NCBI GenBank assembly: GCA_020633435.1
Contig: JACKDP010000004.1
Coordinates: 558,001-622,000 of the forward strand
Direction of reading: 5' to 3'
DNA: 64,000 nucleotides
From: Myxococcales bacterium
GTDB lineage: Bacteria; Myxococcota_A; Bradymonadia; UBA7976; UBA1532
Shown piece after piece: positions 40,564-50,259 of the stretch. The notes below the pieces were generated by a model. The model made no database searches. It saw only the letters and a list, made by a program, of their open reading frames with translations, and was not told where the DNA came from. The position numbers and the translations under genes were made by a program. The number at the start of each line of letters is the position of its first letter. Position 1 is the first letter of the stretch.

Positions 40564-42724
40564 CGGCGGCGGCCGCCCGCTTTCTTCTTCTTGATCAAGG
40601 CGATGGCTTCGTCCACCGCGCCCCCCATGCACAGGCCACCGGGCTGCTTGCGCTCGGCCTCGAGGGCGGCGAGGGCCGACGGGTGGCCCACCTTGCCCAG
40701 GCGCACCACGGCGTCGCGGCGCTGGTAGCAGACCTCGGCGCGCTGCAGATCGACGACCAGGGCGGTGCTGCGCGCCAGGGTGGCGTCGGCGTCGCGGGCC
40801 TTCTCGATGACGTCGACGGCCCGCCAGCGGGTCGGCCAGCTGTCGGATCGCGTCATGGCGAAGAGGCGGCCACGCAGCTGGGGGAAGAGGCGCTTGTCGG
40901 CCATGAGGTGGGCCAGCGTGCGCCAGAAGCGCTCCCGCGGCAGGGCGCTGAGCAGGCGGCCGATGGAGCGGGCGTCCAGCTTGCCATCGCCCGCGTCCAG
41001 CATGCGGTAGACCACCTTGGCGGCGCGGCCCATGTCGTGGCGACCGAGGCGGGCGAAGAGCTCCACGCGCAGGCGGTCGGCGGGGGTGCCGGCCCGGGGG
41101 TGGCGGCTGAGCCAGGACAGCGCCTCGCGCTCGGCGCCGCTGGAGACCAGGGCCCAGGCCTCCGAGAGGGACGCGTCCTCGACCGGCGGCGGCACGAGGG
41201 CGTCGGCGGGCGGGGGGGGCAGCGGCGTCCGCCGGGGCGGCGCGGCGGCGTCGGCGGCGGCGTCGGCCGGGTCCGGCGCGGCGGCGTCGGCCGGGGAAGG
41301 CGCGCCAGCGTCGGCCGGGGGGCGCGCCAGCGTCGGCCGAGAGAGGGGGCGCGCCGGCGTCGGCAGGCGGAGGCGCGCCGGCGTCGGCAGGCGGAGGCGC
41401 GGCCGCCTCGCTCGGGGCGCGGCGTCGGCCCGCGGGGGCGCGGCGTCGAGCGCGGCCACCTCGGGACGGCCGTCGGCGGCGCGGGGCCATGGGGGGCCGT
41501 CGGCGGGGCCGGGCGGCTCGTCCCCGCGGCGGCGATGGTGGGCGTGCCGGCCCGGGGCTGCATCAGCCACCAGATCCCCAGCCCGGCGCCGACGACGATC
41601 AGGACCGCCACCAGCGGCCACACGGACCCACGCGGCGGCGGCGGCAGCGTGCCGGGCCCCGACGTGGGCTCGGGGGGCTCCGGCGGCGGCTCGGTGACCG
41701 GCCGCGGCGGGACGCTGGCGGGCGGCGCGCTCGGGGCCTCCATCGGTCGCGGCGGCGAGGAGCTGCGCAGCGCCGGCGCCCGCACGGCGCTCAGCGAGGG
41801 CGGCGGCGTGCCCGCCATCCAGCCCCCGCTCGGGCGCAGCGGCACCGGCATGCCCGCGGGCCGGCTCGACACCAGCTCCCGCCGGGCCGGCAGCAGCAGG
41901 GCCTCGATGCGCTCCAGCAGCTCGCTGGCGTCGGCGGGGCGCTCGGCCGGGTCCTTCTTGAGGCAGGCCATGACGAGGTCGATCACCTCGGCCGGCACCC
42001 AGGGCGGCATGGGGGGCGGGGGTGTGTTGACCACCTGGTAGAGCACGGCGTGCGGGCTGGCGCCGGAGAACGGGGCCTCGCCGGTCATGAGCTCGTACAT
42101 GACGCCGCCCAGGGCCCAGACATCCGTCGCCGGGCTGACCGGGTGTGACATGGCCTGCTCGGGGGCCATGAACTCGGGGGTGCCGAAGACCTCGCCTGTG
42201 CGGGTGATGCGCCCGCCGCCCTTCTCCTCCATGGCGGCGATGCCGAAGTCGAGGAGGCGGGTGGTCTCGGGCTGGCCGGGGGCCTTCTGCACCATCAGGT
42301 TCGACGGCTTGAGGTCGCGGTGCACGATGCCCGCCGCGTGGGCCTCGGCGAGGGCGCCGACGACGGGGAGCAGCAGCTGGAGGCAGCGATCGGGGGCCAG
42401 CTTCCCCTCGCGCTGCAGGACCTCGTACAGATCCTCGCCCTCGATCATCTCGAGGGCGAGGTACGGGCGCCCGTTGGCAAGGGATCCGAAGTCGAAGACC
42501 TTCACGACGGCGGGGTGGTGCAGGCCGCTGGCGGCGCGGGCCTCCCGCTCGAAGCGGGCGACCATCACCTCGCTCGCCCGGCGGAGGATCTTGAGGGCGA
42601 CGCGCCGCTGGAAGTCCTGGTCGAGCGCCTCGAACACCAGCGCCATGCCCCCCTCGCCCAGCGAGGAGAGCAGCAGGTAGCGTCCGGCGACGAGATCGCC
42701 CGGTTGCAGCGGCGGCGGATTCAT
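40560..42724 (-). CDS. Ser/Thr protein kinase with TM and C-terminal helical domain (frameshifted)
   Basis: The kinase domain (residues 10-270) is canonical: GEGGMALVFEA P-loop, VALKIL lysine, HRDLKPSN catalytic loop, DFG and APE motifs. A TM helix follows (PLVAVLIVVGAGLGIWWL). Next is a Pro/Ala/Asp linker, then a helical domain (LSEAWALVSSGAEREALSWL... to the stop at 40560). The kinase and C-terminal parts lie in different frames. Three one-base changes in C runs inside the linker (about 41475-41530, near 41416, near 41326) restore one protein of about 720 aa. The start ATG 42724 is chosen because MNPPPLQPGDLVAGRYLLLS is the usual kinase beginning. Confidence 0.85.
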
Positions 42725-42780
42725 CCAGGGGAGAGTACACGCTGCCGCCACCCCTGGCACCGACGTTTATGTCTTCATGG

Positions 42781-43476
42781 TCATTTCTGCGCAGGGGCCA
42801 GGAGGGCCTCCAGCGTGGCGAAGAGGGCTGCCCGCATCGGGGCCGGGATGGCGTGGCCGACCCCCGGGAAGGCCTGCAGCCGCGCGTCTCCCCGGGCCGC
42901 GAGGGCCTCGACGGTGGCCTGCCCGGCGGCGAAGGGGATGCGGCGATCGGCCTCGCCGTGCAGGGCCCGGACGGGGGGCAGGCGGGCGGGCAGCGCGAGG
43001 GGCTGAGGCAGGGCGCCGGCGATCGGCACGGCCGCCGCGACGGCCTCCGGGTGGCGGGTCGCGACGGCGAAGGAGAGCATGCCGCCCTGGGAGAAGCCGG
43101 TGATGACGACGGCGCGGCTCTGCGGCCAGCGCGCCCGCAGGTGGGCCGCGAGGGCGGCCAGGCGGTCGGCGGACTCGTCGAGCTCGGCCCGCATGCGGTC
43201 GTCGGGCGGGCTGGCGAGCGTGAACCAGGAGGCCCCGCGGCCGTAGGGCATGGGCGCGCGCGGGGCGACGATCCGGGCCGGGAAGCGCCAGCCATCGAAC
43301 AGGCCGAGGAAGGCCTCGGGCCGATCGCCGAGGCCGTGCACGGCGATGACGAGGGGCAGATGGGGCGCGTCGGCGGCGGTGACGCGGGTCAGGTACTCGA
43401 GGGGGGCTGCGGGGGCCTCGGCCCGGGCGAGGGCCGGCGCGAGCAGCAGGACGAGGGCGGCGAAGACGGTGCGCAT
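42781..43476 (-). CDS. exported alpha/beta hydrolase (carboxylesterase/phospholipase type)
   Basis: A 231-aa protein with a signal peptide (MRTVFAALVLLLAPALARA). Catalytic features are the HGLGDRPE oxyanion region, the nucleophile elbow GFSQGG, an Asp in HGEADRRIPF and the His in GVGHAIP. This is the fold of small carboxylesterase/lysophospholipase enzymes. It is likely secreted to the periplasm. It is divergent from the PHB-depolymerase-like lipoprotein gene (109 bases between), so their promoters lie in 43477-43584. Confidence 0.87.
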   Translation of the reverse strand: MRTVFAALVLLLAPALARAEAPAAPLEYLTRVTAADAPHLPLVIAVHGLGDRPEAFLGLFDGWRFPARIVAPRAPMPYGRGASWFTLASPPDDRMRAELDESADRLAALAAHLRARWPQSRAVVITGFSQGGMLSFAVATRHPEAVAAAVPIAGALPQPLALPARLPPVRALHGEADRRIPFAAGQATVEALAARGDARLQAFPGVGHAIPAPMRAALFATLEALLAPAQK

Positions 43477-43584
43477 GGGGGCGATGCTCGCAGGCCGGGG
43501 CGGGCCGCGTCGAGGGGACTTCCGGCATTGCCGGCGATGCCAGCGCTGCCCCATGATGCGGGCGGACACACCGGGGGAAGCCTG

Positions 43585-44943
43585 ATGGGGAAGAGGACGC
43601 TCTTGTGGGGGCTTTTGGCCCTCGTCGGCTGCGACGACGGCGACGATCCCGCCGCCCAGCAGGGCACGCTGGACGCGGCGATCCAGGCCGACGCCGGCCC
43701 CGGTGTGGACGCGCTGGCGCCCGACATGGCGGCCCCGGCGCCCACCGTGCCGGACAGCGGGCTCTACTTCCTGGGCGTGCGCCTGGTGGAGGTCGGCGGC
43801 ATCGAGCTGGCCTTCCAGGCCGAGATCGAGACGACCGCCGCCGCGGGCGGCGGGGGCAGCATCGATCGCTTCGTCTTCCGGGCGGTAGGGGCCGCCCGCA
43901 GCGTCAGCGAGCCCCTCTTCGAGCTCACCGACCTCGCCATCGGCGCCGATGGGGCGTTCGCGCTCCCCGAGACGGCGTTCGTCCTGCCGGCGGCGTTCTC
44001 GCCGAGCGGCAGCGACGTCGAGGTGCGCATGGAGCTCGCCGCCCAGGTGACCGGCGCCGACGGCTTCTGCGGTGTCGTCAGCGGCGAGGTCGTCACCATC
44101 GGCACCACCCTGACCGCCAGCACCTTCGCGGCCGTGCCCTTCGGGACGGAGGGCCCCCAGCCCCCCGCCGCGTGTGGCGGCGGCGGCCCCCGCACCTACC
44201 CGCGCGCCGAGAGCTGCCCCGACCTGGTCGTCGGCCGCAACACCCTCACCACCGGCGAGCAGGACCGGGAGTTCTTCCTGTACCTGCCCGCCAACCACGA
44301 TCCGAGCGGCTCGTGGCCCCTCGTCGTGCTGCACAACGGCCTCGGCCAGGCCGCGATGGACACCCTCGGCGACACGCAGATGCCGGAGTTCGTTGATGAT
44401 CTCGGCTTCATCCTGATCGCCCCCGAGTCCTACGAGGGCGGCGGCGTCGAGTGGGACTCCCTGTCCTCGGCGGACAGCCCCGACCTGGCGCTCTTCGACG
44501 ATCTGCTGCGCTGCTCCGAGGAGAAGCTGGGCGTCGATCCCGATCGCGTGCACGTGGCGGGCATGAGCGCCGGCGGCCTCTACACGGGCTACCTGGCCAT
44601 GTACCGCGCCGAGGTCATCGCCTCCGCGGCGGCGGGCTCGGGGGGCCTGCTGGCCCCGGTGCGCGAGGACGCGCCCATCCCGCCCTTCCTGATGATGTGG
44701 GGCGGCGAGGCCGACATGGCCGTGGACACCGACTTCAACCGCCAGGCCCTCGACTACATCGCGACGCTGCGGCGGCTCGGGCGGCCCATCATCGGCTGCA
44801 ACCACGGCCAGGGGCACCGGTGGCTGCCCGAGTTCACCCCGTGGGTGCTGCACTTCCTGCTCGCGCACCGGCTGGGCGACGACATGGCCTTCTCGAACCC
44901 GCTGCCCGCGCCGTTCCCCGACTTCTGCGAGGTAGAGCCGTGA
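43585..44943 (+). CDS. lipoprotein with PHB-depolymerase/LpqC-type esterase domain
   Basis: A 452-aa lipoprotein (MGKRTLLWGLLALVGC, Cys16). A linker and an all-beta region (residues 50-210) precede an esterase domain of the LpqC/poly-hydroxybutyrate depolymerase type. It shows PLVVLHNGLGQ, the nucleophile elbow GMSAGG, an Asp in WGGEADMAVD and a C-terminal His in GQGHRW. It probably hydrolyses esters or polyesters at the cell surface. Its last codons overlap the GTG start of the enoyl-CoA hydratase gene (GTGA), so the two are co-expressed. Confidence 0.85.
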   Translation: MGKRTLLWGLLALVGCDDGDDPAAQQGTLDAAIQADAGPGVDALAPDMAAPAPTVPDSGLYFLGVRLVEVGGIELAFQAEIETTAAAGGGGSIDRFVFRAVGAARSVSEPLFELTDLAIGADGAFALPETAFVLPAAFSPSGSDVEVRMELAAQVTGADGFCGVVSGEVVTIGTTLTASTFAAVPFGTEGPQPPAACGGGGPRTYPRAESCPDLVVGRNTLTTGEQDREFFLYLPANHDPSGSWPLVVLHNGLGQAAMDTLGDTQMPEFVDDLGFILIAPESYEGGGVEWDSLSSADSPDLALFDDLLRCSEEKLGVDPDRVHVAGMSAGGLYTGYLAMYRAEVIASAAAGSGGLLAPVREDAPIPPFLMMWGGEADMAVDTDFNRQALDYIATLRRLGRPIIGCNHGQGHRWLPEFTPWVLHFLLAHRLGDDMAFSNPLPAPFPDFCEVEP

Positions 44944-45752
44944 CCGACGGCGCCTACCCCGATCTGCAGTACGCCGTCGACGGGCCCATCGCGACCGTCA
45001 CGCTCGACCGGCCGGAGGCCCGCAACGCCTACAGCGAGGTGATGGTCGAGAGCCTGCTGGCGGCCCTCGACGCCGCGGCCCTCGACGACGCCGTCCGCGC
45101 CGTCATCCTGCGGGGCGCCGGCGACGCGTTCAGCGCGGGCGGCGACCTCAAGCGCATGCGCGACCGCGCGGGCATGTTCGACGGCGACGCCGCCACCCTG
45201 CGCGACCGCTACATCGCCCTCATCCAGCGCATCACGCGGCGCCTGGCGCTCTTCGACAAGCCGCTGGTGGCCGCGGTGCACGGGCCGGCCATCGGCGCGG
45301 GCCTGGACCTCGCGTGCATGTGCGACGTGCGCGTCGCCTCCCCCGCCGCGCGCTTCGGCTCGACGTTCGTGCAGGTGGGGCTGGTGCCGGGGGACGGGGG
45401 CGCCTACGTGCTGGCCCGCACCATCGGCTTCCCGCGCGCCCTGGAGATGATCATGAGCGCCCGGCTGGTGGACGCCGAGGAGGCCCTGCGCATCGGGCTG
45501 GTGCACGCGGTGGTGCCGACGGGCGAGGACCTGATGGCCGAGGCGACGCGCCGGGCGACCCACTTCGCCCGCCTGCCCCCCGTCGCCCTGCGCCTGGCCA
45601 AGCGGGCCGCCTATCGCAGCTTCGACGCCGACCTGGAGGTGGCGCTGGAGCTGGCCGCGACCTACCAGGGCATCGCCCAGCGCACCGCCGACCATGTGGA
45701 GGCGGTCTCGGCGCTCCTGGAGCGGCGGCCCGGCCACTTCACCGGGCGCTGA
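44940..45752 (+). CDS. enoyl-CoA hydratase/isomerase family protein
   Basis: A 270-aa crotonase-fold enzyme. Conserved blocks are IATVTLDRPEARNAY near residue 17, the oxyanion-hole region AFSAGGDLKRM (about 61-71), HGPAIGAGLDLACMCDVRVA (about 104-123) and the active-site region VGLVPGDGGAYVL. Crotonases hydrate or isomerise acyl-CoA in fatty-acid and amino-acid breakdown; the exact substrate is not readable. Its position in a short operon after a polyester-esterase lipoprotein and before another such esterase suggests hydroxyacid or polyester breakdown. Confidence 0.88.
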   Translation: MTDGAYPDLQYAVDGPIATVTLDRPEARNAYSEVMVESLLAALDAAALDDAVRAVILRGAGDAFSAGGDLKRMRDRAGMFDGDAATLRDRYIALIQRITRRLALFDKPLVAAVHGPAIGAGLDLACMCDVRVASPAARFGSTFVQVGLVPGDGGAYVLARTIGFPRALEMIMSARLVDAEEALRIGLVHAVVPTGEDLMAEATRRATHFARLPPVALRLAKRAAYRSFDADLEVALELAATYQGIAQRTADHVEAVSALLERRPGHFTGR

Positions 45753-45802
45753 ATGCCGCCGGGGCCGCCCCGTCGGGGCGCGGTCACTCGGGGGAAAACA
45801 CC

Positions 45803-46702
45803 ATGCGATTCATGAGCTTGCTCTGCCTGCTGGGCACCGCCTGGGCCGCGCCCGGGGTGCTGCCCTTCCAGGGCCGCGACCGCACCTTCACGCTGCACCT
45901 CCCGCCGGGCGAGGCCGCCGGCCGCCCCCTCGTCGTCGCGCTGCATGGCGGTGGCGGCGACGCGGACGGCCTGGATCGCGTCGCGGGCGGCCAGCTCACC
46001 CGCGAGGCGGCCCGCCGGCGCTGGGCCCTGGTCTTCCCCGACGGCGTCGAGAAGGGCTGGAACGACGGCCGGCCCCTCGGCAGCCGCCGGGACCGACGGC
46101 GCGCGGGCGTGGACGACGTCGGCTTCCTCTCCGCCCTGGTCGAGCACCTGGTGCGGACCCATGGCCTCGACGCCCGGCGGGTCTACTTCACGGGCATGTC
46201 CAACGGCGGGTTCATGAGCCAGCGCTTCGCCCTCGACCGGGCGGAGCAGGTGGCCGCCATCGGCGTCGTGGTCGCGAACGTCGCCGAGGCGTGGGCTGAC
46301 CGCCGGCCGGCCCGGCCCGTGCCGGCGATGTTCCTGCTGGGCACCGAGGATCCGCTCATCCCCTACGGCGGCGGCGAAGTGCGCGTCCTCGGGACGGGGC
46401 GCGGGCAGGTACGCTCGGCCGCGGCCACCGCCGCCCACTGGGCCCGGCTCGATGGCTGCCCCGCCGAGGCGACCCACGCCAACCTGCCCGACCGCGCGCC
46501 CCGGGACGACACCTCGGTGGCGATCGACCGTCATGGCCCCTGCGCCGAGGGCGCGGCCGTCGAGCTGTGGACGGTGCGTGGCGGCGGGCACACCTGGCCG
46601 CTGGGCCAGCAGTACCTGCCCCGCGCGGTCATCGGGCGGGTGTCGCGAGAGGTGGACGGCGCCGCCGTCCTCTTCGACTTCTTCGCGCGCTTCAGTCGGT
46701 AG
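45803..46702 (+). CDS. exported PHB-depolymerase/LpqC-type esterase
   Basis: A 299-aa exported enzyme (signal MRFMSLLCLLGTAWA). It has the LpqC-family layout: RPLVVALHGGGGDADGLDRV, VFPDGVEKGWNDGR, the nucleophile elbow GMSNGG, an Asp in LLGTEDPLIPYGGG and the His in RGGGHTWP. Relatives hydrolyse polyhydroxybutyrate, feruloyl esters or similar. It probably belongs to the same operon as the lipoprotein esterase and hydratase. Its 3' end overlaps the convergent pyruvate carboxylase gene by 11 bases. Confidence 0.88.
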   Translation: MRFMSLLCLLGTAWAAPGVLPFQGRDRTFTLHLPPGEAAGRPLVVALHGGGGDADGLDRVAGGQLTREAARRRWALVFPDGVEKGWNDGRPLGSRRDRRRAGVDDVGFLSALVEHLVRTHGLDARRVYFTGMSNGGFMSQRFALDRAEQVAAIGVVVANVAEAWADRRPARPVPAMFLLGTEDPLIPYGGGEVRVLGTGRGQVRSAAATAAHWARLDGCPAEATHANLPDRAPRDDTSVAIDRHGPCAEGAAVELWTVRGGGHTWPLGQQYLPRAVIGRVSREVDGAAVLFDFFARFSR

Positions 46703-49700
46703 GGGCCAGCACGACGAGCAGGTCGCCGCCGGCCACCGCGTCGCCGGGGGCCACGTGCAGCTCGGCCACCCGCCCGGCGCGCGGCGCGGTGATGGCCGTC
46801 TCCATCTTCATGGCCTCGGTGACCAGCAGCGTCGCCCCGGCCGCCACGGCCTCGCCCACTTTCACCTTCACTTCCGAGACCTTGCCCGGCATCGCCGCCC
46901 CCAGGTGGGCCGGGTTGCCGGGCTCGGCGCGGGGCCGGCGGACGACGGTGGCGGCGGCCTCGCGGTCCAGGATGGCGACCTCGCGGGGCTGGCCGTTCAG
47001 CTCGAAGTACACCATCCGGTGCCCGTCCGCGGTGAGCCCCCCCACGGCGGTGAGCTTCACGACGAGCGTCTTGCCCGGCTCGATCTCCACCAGGATGGTC
47101 TCGCCCACCTCCAGGCCGTAGAGCAGCGCGGCGGTGGGCAGCCGGCTGATGTTCCCCACGGCGTCCGTGTGGGCCAGGTACTCCTCGAAGACCTTGGGGT
47201 AGAGGGCATCGGTGAGCAGCTCGTGCTCGCCCGCCGGCCGGCCGAGGCGGTCGGTGAGGCGCGCCTGGGCGGCGTCGAAGTCGTGATCGGGCAGGTGCAG
47301 GCCAGCGCGATCGGTGAGGGCGGGCCGGCCCTTGAGCACGGCCCGCTGCAGCCGCTCGGGGAAGCCGCGGTACGGCTGGCCCAGGTGCCCGGAGAAGAAG
47401 TCCACGACAGACTGGGGGAAGTCCAGGCGGTCGGCGGCGGCGATGGCCTGCTCGACGTCCAGGTCGTTCTGCACCAGGAACATGGCGAAGTCGGCCACGA
47501 CCTTGGAGGTGGGGGTGACCTTGATGACGTCGCCGAAGGCCAGGCTGACCTCGCGGTAGCGCGCCTTGATCTCGTTCCAGCGGGCGCCGAGGCCGAGCTG
47601 GATGGCCCGGGGCCGCAGGTTCGAGTACTGCCCGCCGGGGATCTCGTGGCGGTAGACGTCGGCGCTCGAGGCCTTCAAGCCCGACTCGAAGGGCGCGTAC
47701 AGATCGCGCACGGCCTCCCAGTAGTCCGCGAGGGTCTGCAGGGCGCCCGCGTCGAGGCCCGGCGCGCGGTCGTCCCCCTCCAGGCAGGCCACGAGGGCGT
47801 TCAGCGAGGGCTGGGACGTCAGGCCCGACATGCTGGAGAGGGCGACGTCCACGGCGTCTGCGCCGGCCTCGATGGCCGCGAGCAGCATGGCGATGCCGTT
47901 CCCGCTCGTGTCGTGGGTGTGGACGTGCACGGGCAGGCCGGTGGCGTCGCGCAGGGCGGGCACCAGCAGGCGCGCCGCTCGGGGCTTGAGCAGGCCGGCC
48001 ATGTCCTTGATGGCCAGGATGTGGGCGCCGTGCGCGGCGAGGCTTCGGCCAAGATCCACATAGTAATCAAGGGTATAGGGCTCGCGCGCCGGGTCGCCGA
48101 CGTCGCCGGAGTAGCAGAGGCAGGCCTCGACGATCTTGCCGGCGGCGCCGACCTCCTCCATGGCCAGGGCCATGTTCGGCACCCAGTTCAGGGCGTCGAA
48201 GACGCGGAAGACGTCCACCCCGCCGGAGGCCGCGCGCTGGACGAAGCGGCGGATGACGTTGTCGGGGTAGTTGGTGTAGCCGACGGCGTTGGCGCCGCGC
48301 AGGAGCATCTGCAGCAGCGTGTGGGGGAAGGCCTCGCGCAGCCGGTCGAGGCGGTCCCAGGGGTCCTCCTTCAAGAAGCGGTAGGCCACGTCGAAGGTGG
48401 CGCCGCCCCACATCTCGACGCTGAACAGGGCCGGGGCGAGGCGGGCGGTGGCGGGGGCGATGGCTAGCAGGTCGGCCGTGCGCACGCGGGTGGCCAGCAG
48501 CGACTGGTGGGCGTCGCGGAAGGTCGTGTCGGTGATCTGGACGCGCTGGGTGGCCCGCAGCCAGCGGCTCAGGCCGGCGGCGCCCTCGGCCCGGAAGACG
48601 GCCATGGCGGGGCTCACCGGCGCGGGCGTGCGCAGGTCGACGGCCGGCACGACGGGCGTGAAGAGGGGCGACGGGCGCTGGAGGCGCTGCTCGGCGCCGG
48701 GGGGGCCGTTGACGACGCTGCCGGCGAGGGCCCGCAGCAGGCGGGTGGCGCGATCGCGGCGGCGCGGGAACCGCATGAGCGCCGGCGTCTCCTCGACGAA
48801 GCGCGTCGTGGCCTGGCCCGCGCGGAAGACGGGGTGGGCCAGCGTGTTCTCCAGGAACGGGATGTTGGTCTTGACCCCCCGAATGCGGAACTCGCGCAGG
48901 GAGCGGTCGACCTTGGCCACCGCCTCGGGGAACGAGAGCGCCCGGGCGGTGAGCTTCACGATCATGGAGTCGTAGTCGCCCGTGATCACCGTGCCCGCGC
49001 CGCCGGTGCTGGCGTCCAGGCGGATGCCGAAGCCGGCGGCCGAGCGGTAGGCCAGGATCTTGCCGGTGTCGGGCAGGAAGCCGCGCTCGGGATCCTCGGT
49101 GGTGATGCGGCACTGCACCGCGAAGCCCGTGCGGGTGATGGCGGACTGGCTGGCGATGCCGATGAGGGGGTCGCTCAGGGGGCGGCCCTCGGCGATGCGG
49201 ATCTGCGCCTGCACGAGGTCGCGCCCGGTGATCTCCTCGGTGACGGTGTGCTCCACCTGCAGGCGCGGGTTGACCTCGATGAAGTACCAGCCGGCGTCGG
49301 TGACGAGGAACTCCACGGTGCCGGCGCCCTGGTAGCCGCAGGTGCTCGCGATGCGCAGGGCGGCCTGGTACAGCTCGTGGCGGACCTGCTCGCCCAGGTC
49401 GACGGCCGGCGCCACCTCGATGACCTTCTGGTGGCGACGCTGCACCGAGCAGTCGCGCTCGAACAGGTGCACCACCCCGCCGTGGTGGTCGGCCAGGATC
49501 TGCACCTCGATGTGCTTCGCGCGCTCGATGAGCTTCTCGCAGAAGAGGGCGCCGCGGCCGAAGGCGCTCTGGGCCTCGCTGTGGGCGCGCTCGAAGGCCT
49601 CGGCCAGCTCGGCCTCGCTGCGCACGATGCGCATGCCGCGGCCGCCGCCGCCGAAGGCCGCCTTGAGCAGGATGGGGTAGCCGTGCTCGGCGGCGAACGC

Positions 49701-50153
49701 CGCGGCCGCCTCGACGGTGTCGATGGCCCCGTCGGTGCCCGGCACCACGGGCACGCCCGCGCGGGTGGCGAGCTGGCGGGCCGTCGTCTTGTCGCCCAGG
49801 ACCTGCAGGACGTCCGGCGGCGGCCCGATGAAGGCGACGCCCCGCTCCGCGCAGCGGCGCGCGAAGTGCTCGTTCTCACTCAGGAATCCGTAGCCGGGGT
49901 GGATGGCGTCCACGCCCCGCTCGACGGCGAGATCGAGGATGGCCTCCTGGTCCAGGTAGGCGTCGATGGGCCGGCCGCGCTCGCCGATGAGGAAGGCCTC
50001 GTCGGCCTTGTACCGGTGGATGGAGAGCAGGTCCTCGTGGCTGTAGATGGCCACGGTGCGCACGCCGAGCTCGGTGCAGGCGCGGAACACGCGGATGGCG
50101 ATCTCGCCGCGGTTGGCGGCGAGGATGGTGCGAAATCGGCGCGGCGCGTCCAC
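46692..50153 (-). CDS. pyc: pyruvate carboxylase
   Basis: A full-length 1153-aa single-chain enzyme making oxaloacetate from pyruvate and bicarbonate with ATP and biotin. Domains in order: biotin carboxylase (from TILAANRGEIAIRVFRA, with FGGGGRGMRIV and EVNPRLQVEHTVTEEITG), carboxyltransferase (QITDTTFRDAHQSL, LSSMSGLTSQPSLNALVA) and biotin carrier with AMKME, where Lys1116 carries biotin. The GTG start at 50153 is chosen because GGAGGATCC precedes it and the enzyme then begins as usual. It stands alone, divergent from the small histidine kinase gene. Confidence 0.95.
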   Translation of the reverse strand: MDAPRRFRTILAANRGEIAIRVFRACTELGVRTVAIYSHEDLLSIHRYKADEAFLIGERGRPIDAYLDQEAILDLAVERGVDAIHPGYGFLSENEHFARRCAERGVAFIGPPPDVLQVLGDKTTARQLATRAGVPVVPGTDGAIDTVEAAAAFAAEHGYPILLKAAFGGGGRGMRIVRSEAELAEAFERAHSEAQSAFGRGALFCEKLIERAKHIEVQILADHHGGVVHLFERDCSVQRRHQKVIEVAPAVDLGEQVRHELYQAALRIASTCGYQGAGTVEFLVTDAGWYFIEVNPRLQVEHTVTEEITGRDLVQAQIRIAEGRPLSDPLIGIASQSAITRTGFAVQCRITTEDPERGFLPDTGKILAYRSAAGFGIRLDASTGGAGTVITGDYDSMIVKLTARALSFPEAVAKVDRSLREFRIRGVKTNIPFLENTLAHPVFRAGQATTRFVEETPALMRFPRRRDRATRLLRALAGSVVNGPPGAEQRLQRPSPLFTPVVPAVDLRTPAPVSPAMAVFRAEGAAGLSRWLRATQRVQITDTTFRDAHQSLLATRVRTADLLAIAPATARLAPALFSVEMWGGATFDVAYRFLKEDPWDRLDRLREAFPHTLLQMLLRGANAVGYTNYPDNVIRRFVQRAASGGVDVFRVFDALNWVPNMALAMEEVGAAGKIVEACLCYSGDVGDPAREPYTLDYYVDLGRSLAAHGAHILAIKDMAGLLKPRAARLLVPALRDATGLPVHVHTHDTSGNGIAMLLAAIEAGADAVDVALSSMSGLTSQPSLNALVACLEGDDRAPGLDAGALQTLADYWEAVRDLYAPFESGLKASSADVYRHEIPGGQYSNLRPRAIQLGLGARWNEIKARYREVSLAFGDVIKVTPTSKVVADFAMFLVQNDLDVEQAIAAADRLDFPQSVVDFFSGHLGQPYRGFPERLQRAVLKGRPALTDRAGLHLPDHDFDAAQARLTDRLGRPAGEHELLTDALYPKVFEEYLAHTDAVGNISRLPTAALLYGLEVGETILVEIEPGKTLVVKLTAVGGLTADGHRMVYFELNGQPREVAILDREAAATVVRRPRAEPGNPAHLGAAMPGKVSEVKVKVGEAVAAGATLLVTEAMKMETAITAPRAGRVAELHVAPGDAVAGGDLLVVLAPTD

Positions 50154-50259
50154 GGATCCTCCAGGGCCTCGTACGCCCAGTGTTGGGGAGGCGCGCGGCC
50201 GGTGTCCAGGCCCCCCATTGGGGCTGGCCCAGCGCACCGCGCGCGGCTACCATCGCGGG

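Noticed and set aside
41300..41540. Programmed frameshifting in the kinase gene
   Set aside because: Three separate shifts in both directions in a low-complexity linker do not fit a slippery-site mechanism; homopolymer error or slippage is simpler.
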